Notes: generated from the letters alone by a model not told the origin. Counted from the first letter of the stretch, positions 27,007 through 36,063 are shown. The stretch: 64,000 nt of DNA from Maribacter sp. (GCA_020629415.1 JAHDDL010000002.1:1-64000); one strand, 5' to 3'. A program made the numbers and translations.

Positions 27007-27294
27007 TATGTAAATGTAATTACTTATTAAACATAAGCAGACAAACGGTAACAACGAATTGTACACGGTAAAACTTTTATGGAGATATTGGCACTACAAA
27101 CCCCTACAATTAAATGATAAGGTTTTTATTGTTAAATTGTATAAAAAATAGTAATATTAACCTATAAGATTCTTTACAACCAAGGAATTGAACAACGAAC
27201 TTAACCTTTTATCGAATTGTTTTAGTTAATACCAAAGCTTCCCCGTAATTGCTATGAAATAATGGTTCTCCTAAACCCATAAAAACCAAACTTT

Positions 27295-27780
27295 ATGAAT
27301 TCTATTAAAGGATTATTTACTTGGAAGCGAACGCTGATCCTGTCAATTGTGGTGCTCTTTTTACTGAACGTCTTTAGTTTTTATGGCCTCTACACTAATA
27401 AATTTTATTTCTTTAAAATCGATAATTATATATTTCCTATTTTATCCGTAGTACACTTTGTCTTTTTATACGTACTATGGTTTAAAATCAATGAAAACGA
27501 ACTAAGTGACCCACCAATGAGAACTTTAGAATATGCGTTGTATGGCATTTCATTGGTATACATTTATAAATTGGTAGATACTTTGATCGTATTGTCCAGT
27601 TATTCTGAGTTTGAAAATCACTTGATACCGAGTACATTTTTACCAATCGGGTTTGTAATAGTGGCATTATATGTTGTTCTTCTACTGGTAACACTGTTAG
27701 CAGTCGTTTATAGAAAAGAAATGGTAGGTACGTATATATTTGACGATATGAACCAACATGTTGATCACTGGAATAACTAA
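27295..27780 (+). CDS. Four-helix integral membrane protein of unknown function
   Basis: 161 aa with four hydrophobic helices at about 13-33, 43-62, 78-100 and 112-135, and a charged C-terminal tail (FDDMNQHVDHWNN). Most loops are short, so little projects from the membrane. I do not recognise a family. It is a single gene with a strong terminator directly after it, followed by an unrelated two-component operon. Codon use matches its neighbours. Confidence 0.7.
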   Translation: MNSIKGLFTWKRTLILSIVVLFLLNVFSFYGLYTNKFYFFKIDNYIFPILSVVHFVFLYVLWFKINENELSDPPMRTLEYALYGISLVYIYKLVDTLIVLSSYSEFENHLIPSTFLPIGFVIVALYVVLLLVTLLAVVYRKEMVGTYIFDDMNQHVDHWNN

Positions 27781-27800
27781 GAACCAAAAATATTTAGCAG

Positions 27801-27833
27801 ACCTCGATAAGAAATTATCGAGGTTTTTTTTTT
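27801..27833 (+). terminator. Rho-independent terminator with GAAA tetraloop
   Basis: A perfect 10-bp stem (ACCTCGATAA with TTATCGAGGT) closes a GAAA loop and is followed by nine or more T residues. It ends the transcript of the four-helix membrane protein. Confidence 0.93.
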
Positions 27834-27968
27834 GCTTGTTTATTGTTGATTAGGCTATTATAAATCCATACAAAAAGTAAATAATAAACTAATGGTCATG
27901 TAATTATCAAATTATTATACGACCTAATTAGCAAGTAAAACCTTTTACCAAACGATTTTATCACCGAT

Positions 27969-27984
27969 GTGATTTTTCTGTGAT
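27969..27984 (+). promoter_or_regulatory. Possible response-regulator operator (GTGAT direct repeats)
   Basis: Two GTGAT words start at 27969 and 27980, an 11-bp period typical of tandem OmpR/PhoB-family sites. The first also forms the right arm of ATCAC-n4-GTGAT. The site is about 30 nt upstream of the response-regulator ATG at 28012, a natural position for autoregulation. Confidence 0.35.
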
Positions 27985-28011
27985 ACTTTTTTTCTTTATT
28001 CGTAATTGACT

Positions 28012-28710
28012 ATGAAGCGTATATTAATTATTGAGGACGATCCTGAAATCATTAAATTGTTAGAACTACATCTTTCTGATGTTAGCTATGAGACAACCAT
28101 GGCCATGGATGGCAATGAAGGCTTACGATTAGCCTTGGAAAATGATTTTGAATTAATTCTGTTAGACCTTACTTTACCTGGTTTGGATGGTGTTGAAGTG
28201 TGTAGAAAATTACGTGCTACCAAAAACACGCCGGTGATAATGCTTACCGCAAAATCTGAAGAAATAGATAGGGTTTTAGGTTTAGAAATAGGCGCAGATG
28301 ATTATATGACCAAACCCTTTAGTATTAGAGAGTTATTGGCTAGGATCAAAGCAGTATTAAGGCGAACCAATAAAGTAGAAAAAAAACAAGAGGATACCTC
28401 TATTATTCTGGCCGAAGGACTTAAAATAGATATTGACAAACGTAAAGTAGTTTTGGGCGATTATAAAATAGAACTTTCTCCAAAAGAATTTGAACTGCTT
28501 GTATTAATGGCATCCAACCCGGGCAGAAACTATACAAGAACAGAACTACTGAATATTATATGGGGATATAATTTTGAAGGTTATGAGCATACCGTAAATT
28601 CTCATATTAATAGACTACGTGCAAAAATAGAATCTGATATGGCAAACCCTACGTACATCTTAACAACCTGGGGCGTTGGCTATAAATTTAATGAAGAAAT
28701 ATTGGCATGA
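28012..28710 (+). CDS. OmpR/PhoB-family response regulator
   Basis: 232 aa from the ATG at 28012; a TTG two codons upstream is less likely. Receiver domain: IIEDD pocket, phosphorylated Asp52 (LLDLTLPG), Thr79 and Lys101 (MTKPF). The C-terminal winged helix (about 130-230) contains IELSPKEFELLVLMA and YTRTELLNIIWGY, with the recognition helix around HTVNSHINRLRAKIE. The stop overlaps the kinase start (ATGA-type junction), so the pair is translationally coupled. The signal and regulon are unknown; the paired GTGAT words upstream may be its own operator. Confidence 0.92.
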   Translation: MKRILIIEDDPEIIKLLELHLSDVSYETTMAMDGNEGLRLALENDFELILLDLTLPGLDGVEVCRKLRATKNTPVIMLTAKSEEIDRVLGLEIGADDYMTKPFSIRELLARIKAVLRRTNKVEKKQEDTSIILAEGLKIDIDKRKVVLGDYKIELSPKEFELLVLMASNPGRNYTRTELLNIIWGYNFEGYEHTVNSHINRLRAKIESDMANPTYILTTWGVGYKFNEEILA

Positions 28711-30203
28711 TAAACAATGGTAAAACCCTTACGCCTAAATTAATAAAGAAATTATGGATTGCCTTCATCTTTCTTATTCTATTAATGGGTGCTTCGTACA
28801 TTTTTATTACCGGTTACCTAACACTTAATTATAACCAAGCAATTACTCAGCGTATTAATGCCAATATTGCCGAACATGTTATACAGGAGAAATTTCAAGA
28901 GGAAGCTCCATTCTTAGAGGACGGTAGCGTAAACAAAGCGCTTTTTGGAGATCTTATGCATGATATGATGGCCGTAAATCGCAGTATAGAAGTTTATCTT
29001 TTAAACAATTCTGGCGATATCTTATACTCCGTAGTTCTTGAGCATAATGAAAACGAACCTATGAAATCCGTTTCTTTAGGGCCCATTAAAAAATACATTG
29101 ATACAAAAGGTCAAGAATTTATTTTGGGAGACGACCCGTTAAACCCAGAGGAACAGAACATATTTTCTGCGGCACCGTTTTCTATAGACGGTCATGAAGG
29201 ATACATTTATATCATCGTTGCAGGTAAAGAGCTGGCGCTTATAAAAGAAAGCTTATTTAGCTCCTATTTTACAAAACTAAGTATTGGGGCTATAATATTG
29301 ACAATGTCGTTTGCTGCGCTGATCGGTATTTTAAGCATCTGGTTCTTGACCAAAAATCTAAGACTGATCACGCAGACAGTACGAAAATTTCAAGAAGGCG
29401 ATCTAGATATTAGAATTGAGAATCCGGAACAATCGGATATTGAAGTAGTGGCCCTTTCCTTTAATGAAATGGCAGACACCATTGTAGATAACATGGAAAA
29501 GATGAAGTCCGTTGATAATCTGCGTAGAGAATTGATCGCCAATGTTTCGCACGATTTACGAACACCATTGGCCGTATTAAAAGGATATATAGAAACGCTG
29601 CAAATTAAAAACGAAACGCTTACGGAGCATCAGAAAGCAGAATATTTACAGATAACCCATAATAATATAGACAAGCTCTCAAGTTTAATAAATCAATTAT
29701 TTGAATATTCTAAATTAGAAGCGGAACAAGTAACCCCAATTAAAGAGCCTTTTTCCATCACTGAACTTTCGCATGATCTAATTGCAAAATTCAGACTTTT
29801 GGCAGAACAAAAACAGATCGATCTTCAATTAGAAAATCCTGAAGAAAATTGTATGGTGCATGCAGATATAGGATTGGTAGAAAGAGCTCTGCAAAATTTA
29901 ATAGAAAATGCCATAAAATATACTGAACCTAAGGGCAAGGTAACATTGAGCTTGGTAAAGATGGGCAAACAAATTGAAATAAATATTACGGATACCGGTA
30001 CCGGAATTCCCGTCAACGATCAGCCTTTCATATTCGACAGATATAAGCAAGTAGATAAAAATACTACCAAACAAGGATTAGGGCTTGGCCTGGCCATTGT
30101 TAAAAAAATAATGGATCTGCATGACACTACTATAGTAGTATTAAGTAAACCCTATGAAGGAAGTTCTTTCATTTTTAAGTTGCCCGCATATCAATTACAA
30201 TGA
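28707..30203 (+). CDS. Membrane sensor histidine kinase
   Basis: 498 aa. Two membrane helices (about 12-35 and 190-212) bracket a periplasmic sensor region. A HAMP segment follows (VRKFQEGDLDIRIE), then HisKA with the phospho-His in NVSHDLRTPLAVLKGYIETL, and HATPase_c (LIENAIKYTEPKG, ITDTGTGIP, KQGLGLGLAIV). The domain order is that of EnvZ/BaeS-type kinases. Its partner is the OmpR-type regulator directly upstream (4-nt overlap). The periplasmic part has no recognised domain, so the stimulus is open. A bidirectional terminator follows. Confidence 0.92.
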   Translation: MINNGKTLTPKLIKKLWIAFIFLILLMGASYIFITGYLTLNYNQAITQRINANIAEHVIQEKFQEEAPFLEDGSVNKALFGDLMHDMMAVNRSIEVYLLNNSGDILYSVVLEHNENEPMKSVSLGPIKKYIDTKGQEFILGDDPLNPEEQNIFSAAPFSIDGHEGYIYIIVAGKELALIKESLFSSYFTKLSIGAIILTMSFAALIGILSIWFLTKNLRLITQTVRKFQEGDLDIRIENPEQSDIEVVALSFNEMADTIVDNMEKMKSVDNLRRELIANVSHDLRTPLAVLKGYIETLQIKNETLTEHQKAEYLQITHNNIDKLSSLINQLFEYSKLEAEQVTPIKEPFSITELSHDLIAKFRLLAEQKQIDLQLENPEENCMVHADIGLVERALQNLIENAIKYTEPKGKVTLSLVKMGKQIEINITDTGTGIPVNDQPFIFDRYKQVDKNTTKQGLGLGLAIVKKIMDLHDTTIVVLSKPYEGSSFIFKLPAYQLQ

Positions 30204-30225
30204 TTTTAATTATTGCTATGAAAAG

Positions 30226-30262
30226 GAAAAGCCCTATCCAAAATTTTTGGATAGGGCTTTCT
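30226..30262 (+). terminator. Bidirectional terminator after the sensor kinase
   Basis: AAAGCCCTATCC pairs with GGATAGGGCTTT across an A/T-rich loop, with T residues following. It sits between two convergent genes and can serve both. Confidence 0.85.
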
Positions 30263-30303
30263 TAATTATAAGGTCGCTATTAAAAAAACAACCTGGATTA
30301 TCC

Positions 30304-31482
30304 TTAGTTAGAAGTATTTATTTGAGTAATTGTGTAATTGCCATCTAAAACTTCCAATTCAAATACCGGCAATCTATCATTGGCAGGTCTGTTATTTGCT
30401 ACGAATGTGTAAGCTCCGCCAAAAGTGTTACCTGTTTCATCAAGAAAATTAAAAGTTACCGTTTCTGGAGAAGTACCATCAAAATTAAACGCAAATAATG
30501 AGATAGTGTACGTACCGTTTGCAAGTGGTGAAAAATCCTGCTTATCTATAAATAAATCTTCATTACCTGGGTTACTTGAAGAAGAAGACTCTACTTGGGT
30601 ACCACTAGCATTGTAAACCCTAAGATCGAATAAATCGCTCTGGGTAGACCATGTGCTTATAATCTGCAACCCTTCACTTATCTCGGTAGTTGTAATAGCC
30701 ATACTTGAATTAGATCCTATAATAACGTCATCATTTTCAACACTGTCAATAGAAACTGTAATACTGTTATTACCTGCCGCGGTAATCTCACTATCATTGG
30801 CATCAACCGTAATAGCTCTTGACAACTGGCCTGCTGGAATAATCAACTCGCCATTTCCGCTAACACCATATCTATTATTATCGGTATCCGCAGTATAATA
30901 AACGACAATATCTTCATTAAGAGCTTTGCTCAATACAACATCTATAACATAAAAAGAGTTTTCTTCTATGGTTACAGTTGAAGTTTCAAAACCTATTAAG
31001 GCCTCACCATCCGTAATGTCTATCTGTACAAAACTACCGTTATCACTAGGTGTAATGGTATTGGATAGTTCCGCTAAGCTAATAACGATATTTTCCATTC
31101 CACTTTCAAAAACACCATCAGATATAATAGTAAGTTCTGTTGTACCGGTCAATTCACCCGCAGTAACTGTAATTGCATTTGAGCTAACCGTATAGTCCGT
31201 ATTTATAATTGCAGAACCTGCAAAGTTTAGTTGTATAGTAACATCTTCTTCCTGTGCCGCTTCTATGGCCGCAGATATTACAATAACTTGAGCATCTGAC
31301 TCTGTAGTCATTGTAGCACTTGAGGCAAGGGAAACTTTTGATAAATCTATTGGTGTAGGTACTTCAACTATTGTTTCCACTTCCACCTCTCTTTCAACGA
31401 TTCTTTCTACCTCTACTTCTTCGGTTTTGGTACAAGAAAATAACAGCGCTGCAACTGATAAATACATCAGAGTTTTTTTCAT
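30304..31482 (-). CDS. Calx-beta-like repeat lipoprotein
   Basis: 392 aa. MKKTLMYLSVAALLFSCTKTE is a lipoprotein signal with the lipobox cysteine at about residue 17. An acidic Val/Glu tether (EVEVERIVEREVEVETIVEV) follows. At least two beta-sandwich repeats resemble Calx-beta modules (DVTIQLNFAGSA ... TDYTVSS; DIVVYYTADTDNNRYGVSG). The last 130 residues look like a separate beta domain (SLFAFNFDGTSPETVTFNF). These proteins usually sit on the outer surface and bind calcium or other proteins. The gene is single, convergent with the kinase gene. No partner is evident. Confidence 0.75.
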   Translation of the reverse strand: MKKTLMYLSVAALLFSCTKTEEVEVERIVEREVEVETIVEVPTPIDLSKVSLASSATMTTESDAQVIVISAAIEAAQEEDVTIQLNFAGSAIINTDYTVSSNAITVTAGELTGTTELTIISDGVFESGMENIVISLAELSNTITPSDNGSFVQIDITDGEALIGFETSTVTIEENSFYVIDVVLSKALNEDIVVYYTADTDNNRYGVSGNGELIIPAGQLSRAITVDANDSEITAAGNNSITVSIDSVENDDVIIGSNSSMAITTTEISEGLQIISTWSTQSDLFDLRVYNASGTQVESSSSSNPGNEDLFIDKQDFSPLANGTYTISLFAFNFDGTSPETVTFNFLDETGNTFGGAYTFVANNRPANDRLPVFELEVLDGNYTITQINTSN

Positions 31483-31698
31483 AATAATACTTAGATTAAT
31501 TAATGGTTAATTTAAATTATACCATAAAGATATGTTAATGGTTTAATAAGCAAAAACGGTAATAATTTTCGATGTAGGAAATAACTTATGTTATTTTCGT
31601 AAGTATCTTAAAATCAAGGATTCTTGAATAATTATTTTTTTTCTGGTAGTAATTAATAAAAAGACCGGTTTTTTAAGAATGGTATTGATTGGGTATAA

Positions 31699-31842
31699 AT
31701 AGCAATCAATGAGACTTTTGCTGCTCGTTTAGGACACGCGACCACATTGTTTGAAAATAAGGTTATTGTTTCTGGCGGTTTAGACCTTAATGCAAGCACT
31801 AACAGTAGAACACATTCAAATGATGTTTGGGTAATAGAATAA
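31699..31842 (+). pseudogene. Remnant of a kelch-repeat protein gene
   Basis: A 47-codon frame without a start codon, preceded by an in-frame stop at 31696-31698, reads as the final kelch blade of a beta-propeller: RLGHATTLFENKVIVSGG then SNDVWVIE and stop. The RxxH..F..K..V.GG....NDVW pattern is the kelch consensus. No further blades are found upstream, where sequence to 31483 is AT-rich and non-coding. The fragment is probably what remains after a deletion. Confidence 0.65.
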
Positions 31843-31860
31843 CAAACTCATTTTTAGTAT

Positions 31861-31895
31861 AAAAAAAAGCCCGTTAAAGTTTGAACGGGCTTTTC
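31861..31895 (-). terminator. Bidirectional terminator between kelch remnant and AAA gene
   Basis: AAAAGCCCGTT pairs with AACGGGCTTTT around an 8-nt loop. On the minus strand it is followed by eight T residues, so it serves the AAA gene ending at 31912. Confidence 0.9.
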
Positions 31896-31911
31896 TATTT
31901 TATATGGTTTT

Positions 31912-33381
31912 TTAAATTCCTTTCAAGAAACTACTGTACAGGTCTTTAAACTCATACCCATCTGTAAAGCGTTGTTTGTTCAATTTTTTGTAGGAAACCA
32001 ATCCCCATAATAACAACTCTTTTAAGAAATAGGCATCTTTAGCATCAAAATCTGGCTGATGATCTTTCATCAATTGGTTTAATGCGGGAATACTATCTAA
32101 TGCACGTTTGTATTCCTCATCGGTAAAATCGTCCATCAATTCAAAACCTTCTCCTTGAAAAAACCAGTGCAACAGTTCATCATAAACGGTTTCTTCGTCT
32201 TTACGCTCTAGCTTATTGATTTTTGGAAAATACTTGGGAAATAATGTTTTTACAGCATCATCTATAAGAATACCGGCAACAACATCCGCTCCCTCCTGCT
32301 CTCCTTCATATACCAATTCTATTTTCCCCGTAATGGCAGGTACAATTCCTAAGAAATCGCTTAAACGTAGCATGGTATGATCACCACCGTTCAATAAAGA
32401 CCTGCGCTCTGCAGTACTCAACAAGTTTTCAAAAGCCGTAATGCTCGTACGGGCACTCACCCCACTTTTGGCATCTACATACTCACTGTCCCGAGCTTCA
32501 AAAATCACTTGTTCCAAAAGGTCTTTTGCAAGATCTGGAACGTAAACAGCATCGGTTTGGCGGGCATCAAGCTTGGCTTCTTGCTCCGTAATTTTTCTGG
32601 CTATCTCAATATCATCAGGATAATGCGTTAATATTTGCGACCCGATTCTATCTTTTAGTGGAGTTACAATACTACCTCTATTGGTGTAATCTTCAGGGTT
32701 TGCTGTGAATACGAACTGAATATCCAAAGGCAATCTCAGTTTGAATCCCCTGATCTGGATATCCCCTTCCTCCAGAATATTGAACAAAGATACCTGAATA
32801 CGTGCCTGTAGATCGGGCAACTCATTGATTACGAATATACAGCGATTGGCACGTGGAATCATCCCAAAGTGAATTACCCTATCATCTGCATAAGATAATT
32901 TTAGGTTTGCCGCTTTTATAGGATCTACATCACCAATTAAATCTGCCACCGTAACATCTGGCGTTGCCAATTTTTCTGCAAAACGCTCACTTTTATGCAA
33001 CCACGAAATTGGGGTATCATCCCCTTTTTCTTTAATTAGTTCCATGGCAAATCTAGACATGGGTTTCATAGGATCATCATTGATTTCAGAACCTTCCACA
33101 ACAGGAATATATTCATCTAACAGATTTACCATTAAATGCGCCAAACGTGTTTTTGCCTGACCACGAAGTCCCAATAAATTAATGTTGTGTCTAGATAATA
33201 TGGCGCGCTCCAATTCTGGAATAACCGAGTCTTCATAGCCCCATACACCGGTAAAGGCATCTTCTCCCTTTTTTATTTTATCAATAAGGTTGTCTCGCAA
33301 CTCATCTTTTACACTTTTGGTTTGGTATCCGGCAGCTTTTAAGGCCCCCAACGTTTGTATGTTTTTATAATCTAATTTCAT
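31912..33381 (-). CDS. MoxR/ChlI-like AAA+ ATPase
   Basis: 489 aa. The core resembles magnesium-chelatase ChlI/MoxR AAA+ proteins: LLGLRGQAKTRLAHLM at the P-loop, CIFVINELPDLQARIQVSLFNILEE at Walker B, and QFVFTANPEDYTNRGSIVTPLKDRIG for sensor 1 and the following loop. The P-loop has Ala where GKT normally has Gly, and Walker B reads INE rather than DE. I believe this INELPDL form is shared by the family, so it is probably not decay. It lies 15 nt downstream of the VWA gene, and MoxR-VWA pairs act as chaperone-like complexes that insert cofactors or mature large proteins. The client is unknown. Confidence 0.85.
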   Translation of the reverse strand: MKLDYKNIQTLGALKAAGYQTKSVKDELRDNLIDKIKKGEDAFTGVWGYEDSVIPELERAILSRHNINLLGLRGQAKTRLAHLMVNLLDEYIPVVEGSEINDDPMKPMSRFAMELIKEKGDDTPISWLHKSERFAEKLATPDVTVADLIGDVDPIKAANLKLSYADDRVIHFGMIPRANRCIFVINELPDLQARIQVSLFNILEEGDIQIRGFKLRLPLDIQFVFTANPEDYTNRGSIVTPLKDRIGSQILTHYPDDIEIARKITEQEAKLDARQTDAVYVPDLAKDLLEQVIFEARDSEYVDAKSGVSARTSITAFENLLSTAERRSLLNGGDHTMLRLSDFLGIVPAITGKIELVYEGEQEGADVVAGILIDDAVKTLFPKYFPKINKLERKDEETVYDELLHWFFQGEGFELMDDFTDEEYKRALDSIPALNQLMKDHQPDFDAKDAYFLKELLLWGLVSYKKLNKQRFTDGYEFKDLYSSFLKGI

Positions 33382-33396
33382 AGTATTCCTTTGGTC

Positions 33397-34548
33397 TTAT
33401 TTCAATCTTTTTTTTCTGTTTGCTTCGTAATCTTCAAATATCATTTCACCCAACCCTTTTAATCCCGTGAAAAATGCCTTGCCCTTGTTGGCTTCCGTAA
33501 AATGGCGAATAAACTGCATGAGATATGGGTCTTGGGCAATCATAAACGTGGTAATGGGTATATGTAATTTACGTGCTTGGCGTGCCATATTGTAGCATTT
33601 TTCCACGATAAAATCATCTAGCCCCACACTGTTTTTATAATACGTACCGTCTGGCATGCGCAGACAACTTGGCTTACCATCGGTAATCATAAAAATCTGT
33701 TTATTGGTATTACGCTTTCTGCGCAGCATATCCATAGCCAATTGTAATCCGGCAACGGTATTGGTGTGATACGGACCTACTTTTAAGTACGGTAAATCTT
33801 TAATGGGTATGGGCCAGGCATCATTACCAAAAACCAAAATATCCAATGTGTCTTTTGGGTATCTGGTGGTAATCAATTCCGCCAATGCCATAGCAACTTT
33901 TTTGGCGGGCGTAATACGGTCTTCGCCATACAGAATCATACTATGGCTTATATCAATCATAAGAATGGTGCTCATTTGCGCCTTATGCTGGGTATCTTCT
34001 ACCACCAAATCATTTTCGCTCAATTGAAAACTACCTACACCGTGATTAATTTGGGCATTTTTAAGACTCTCGGTCATAGATATGTTTTCTAGACCATCGC
34101 CGTAACGGTATTCCCTAAGGTCACCCGTGTGCTCATCACCTTGTCCGGATTTGCCTGTTTTATGGTTACCCGCACCACTACGTTTTAACTTACCAAAAAT
34201 TTGGTCCAATGCACGCTGACGAATAATACGCTCCATTTTTGCGGTTATGGAAATATCTCCGCCACCAGAACCTTCTTCCCCATCTTCACCGTTGCCACCG
34301 CCATCCTTAAACTCTTCGCGTATATACCCTTTCGCTTTTAGATCTTCAATAAAATCGTCAATGGTGTAGTCTTCGGTAGTCAGTTCATATTCCTTGTCCA
34401 GCTCACGTAACCAGTCTATGGCTTCGTCAAAATCGCCAGAAGTATGTGTGATCAGCTCTTGAAAAATATCAAAAAGCTTATCAAAAATCGATTGTTCGGG
34501 TGCTTCGTATGTTTCAAAGCGAAACCCTTTTCTTTCATTCATAGCCAT
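33397..34548 (-). CDS. VWA-domain partner of the MoxR-type ATPase
   Basis: 383 aa, cytoplasmic. A helical N-terminal region (1-95) is followed by a Gly/Glu-rich linker (EEFKDGGGNGEDGEEGSGGG) and a basic stretch. The von Willebrand factor A domain (about 195-370) has an intact metal-ion-dependent adhesion site: MIDISHSM (DxSxS), the Thr-containing HTNTVAGL segment and MITDGKPS (Asp). This matches ChlD-like or CoxE-like partners of AAA+ proteins. The ATPase gene follows after 15 nt. The upstream region is the repeat-packed gap 34549-35180, so the promoter must lie close to the start codon. Confidence 0.87.
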   Translation of the reverse strand: MAMNERKGFRFETYEAPEQSIFDKLFDIFQELITHTSGDFDEAIDWLRELDKEYELTTEDYTIDDFIEDLKAKGYIREEFKDGGGNGEDGEEGSGGGDISITAKMERIIRQRALDQIFGKLKRSGAGNHKTGKSGQGDEHTGDLREYRYGDGLENISMTESLKNAQINHGVGSFQLSENDLVVEDTQHKAQMSTILMIDISHSMILYGEDRITPAKKVAMALAELITTRYPKDTLDILVFGNDAWPIPIKDLPYLKVGPYHTNTVAGLQLAMDMLRRKRNTNKQIFMITDGKPSCLRMPDGTYYKNSVGLDDFIVEKCYNMARQARKLHIPITTFMIAQDPYLMQFIRHFTEANKGKAFFTGLKGLGEMIFEDYEANRKKRLK

Positions 34549-35108
34549 ACTATAAAATTAACACTTTTACCTTGGATGCCCGCGGCTTTTGGGAAATGTT
34601 AACGTTGTTGTTTAAGATTGGTTGTTGGTTATCGGTTGTTGGTTGTTGGTTGTTGGTTGTCGGTTGTCGGTTGATGGTTGTTCGTTGATGGTTGTTGGTT
34701 GTCGGTTGATAGTTGTTCGTTGTTGGTTATTCGTGTTGAGTTGGACGCTGGTCGCTGTTCGCTGGTCGCCGAACGCAATACGCTGTTCGCTTTTCTCTCT
34801 AGGATAGTTGCTGAAAAAAAGCGAAAGGCGATTAGCGCTTGGCATAAAAGAATTTATATTTATGAGGAGATTTTTAGCGAGGAAACAATCTATTTGTTTC
34901 GTGAACTCAAGATTCAATTATTATGCAGATAAGCGACATTTGTTTAGCGCGTAGCGAAAAGCGACCGGCGCAAAGCGTATAGCGTTTAACATGCAACGTT
35001 TTGCGCGTAGCGTTTTAAAAAAGTAACTTCGGCTACGCTCAGTTACCGGTATTTAGCAACACTATTTACAAACAACCGACAACTAAGAACCAACAACTAA
35101 AAAGATAA
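34549..35108. repeat. Repeat-packed intergenic stretch (GTTGTTGG and GCG-rich families)
   Basis: 34611-34735 is a degenerate array of GTTGTTGGTT/GTCGGTTG units. Its inverse orientation (CAACCGACAACT, CCAACAACT) appears at 35070-35098. Inside it, 34740-34800 (words such as GGTCGCTGTTCGC) and 34938-35010 (GCGTAGCGAAAAGCGACC, AAAGCGTATAGCG) form a second inverted pair. A third element at 35023-35046 (GTAAC-TTCGGCTACGCTCA-GTTAC) resembles the repeat at 52351-52413. About 100 nt of unique sequence remain in the centre. Open frames through the array are side products of the repeat. Confidence 0.8.
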
Positions 35109-35180
35109 ACCATCGACCAACAAGCTTTAACCATCAAACAGATACAAGGCTTTTTAAGCACTCCACCGCTTTGGGAAGGT

Positions 35181-35930
35181 GTGCAGTTTGGTGTATCTCA
35201 GTTTCAATTTCCTGATGTGTCTGTAGACAGTTTTGTGGTAAGTGAAATACCGGAGAAATTGCGTTTGGGACATCAAATGGAATTTGTGTGCAAACAGTTG
35301 TTAGAAGCTAGTAATACGTATGATGTACTCCTGCACAATATGCCCATACGGGAAGAAAAACGGACTATTGGTGAAATAGATTTTATTGTTCAGGAAACCG
35401 CCACAAAGCAGCTAATTCACATAGAATTGACCTATAAATTCTATCTGATTGACACCGATATTAAAGAACCCATAAAGCAATTGGTAGGTCCCAACCGGCG
35501 CGATGCCTTTTATGCCAAGCTAGAAAAAATAAAAAACAACCAATTTTCATTGATTCACACGCCTATTGGTCGCTCCGCATTGTTGGAAAAAGGAATTAAT
35601 GCCGAAAACATGACGCAGCAAGTTTGCTATAAAGCACAGTTATTTCAACCCTATTCTAGCGACACATTATCCATTGCACCGTTAAACAAAAATTGCATTA
35701 TAGGCTATTGGTTACGCTTGGCAGCATTTCATACGGCTGACTTTACACCACATACATTCTATATGCCTACCAAAAGCGAATGGGTGTTGCACCCTATGGA
35801 CACCGTAGCATGGCGTTCACATGAAGAAATTGCTATTGCTATTACAGAACGCTTAGAAAACAACAGCGCACCCATGGTTTGGATGAAGAAAAACAACACG
35901 TTTGAAAAGTTCTTTGTGGTATGGTGGTAA
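35181..35930 (+). CDS. DUF1853 family protein with non-canonical or lost start
   Basis: 249 aa from a GTG at 35181. DUF1853 features are RLGHQMEFVCKQLL, MPIREEKRTIGEIDFIV and LIHIELTYKFYLI, a nuclease-like E-x-D ... ExxxK arrangement (GEIDF, IELTYK). The same frame is open upstream to a stop at 35106-35108 and reads IDQQALTIKQIQGFLSTPPLW, which looks like genuine family N-terminus, but contains no ATG, GTG or TTG. ATC at 35112-35114 stands where an ATG would be expected. Either an unusual start is used or the start codon has mutated. Function unknown. Confidence 0.7.
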   Translation: MQFGVSQFQFPDVSVDSFVVSEIPEKLRLGHQMEFVCKQLLEASNTYDVLLHNMPIREEKRTIGEIDFIVQETATKQLIHIELTYKFYLIDTDIKEPIKQLVGPNRRDAFYAKLEKIKNNQFSLIHTPIGRSALLEKGINAENMTQQVCYKAQLFQPYSSDTLSIAPLNKNCIIGYWLRLAAFHTADFTPHTFYMPTKSEWVLHPMDTVAWRSHEEIAIAITERLENNSAPMVWMKKNNTFEKFFVVWW

Positions 35931-36056
35931 GCTTAATTTCTTAGTTTAAATTAATACAAATGCCTGTTAATAACTGTTGATAGGTCTTTTTTTAAGTGGG
36001 TGGGAATTAGATTACTTTTATAGGTGGAATATGTGCAATTGTACATAAAGACAATA

Positions 36057-36063
36057 GTTGGAC
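36057..36063 (+). other. Putative cassette boundary core site GTTGGAC
   Basis: GTTGGAC fits the integron R' core GTTRRRY exactly and lies 22 nt before the first gene of the AT-rich island. This is where the first cassette-like unit would begin. The expected complement at the end of the same unit is only weakly matched, so this boundary is less certain than the later ones. Confidence 0.35.

Noticed and set aside
34611..34735. CRISPR array
   Set aside because: Units are 6-14 nt, degenerate and contiguous, without regular spacers. No cas gene is in the window.
34612..34932. Open frames of 60-100 codons through the repeat array on both strands
   Set aside because: The translations are low-complexity products of the repeat (runs of Thr/Asn/Gln or Val/Gly/Cys) and do not look like proteins.
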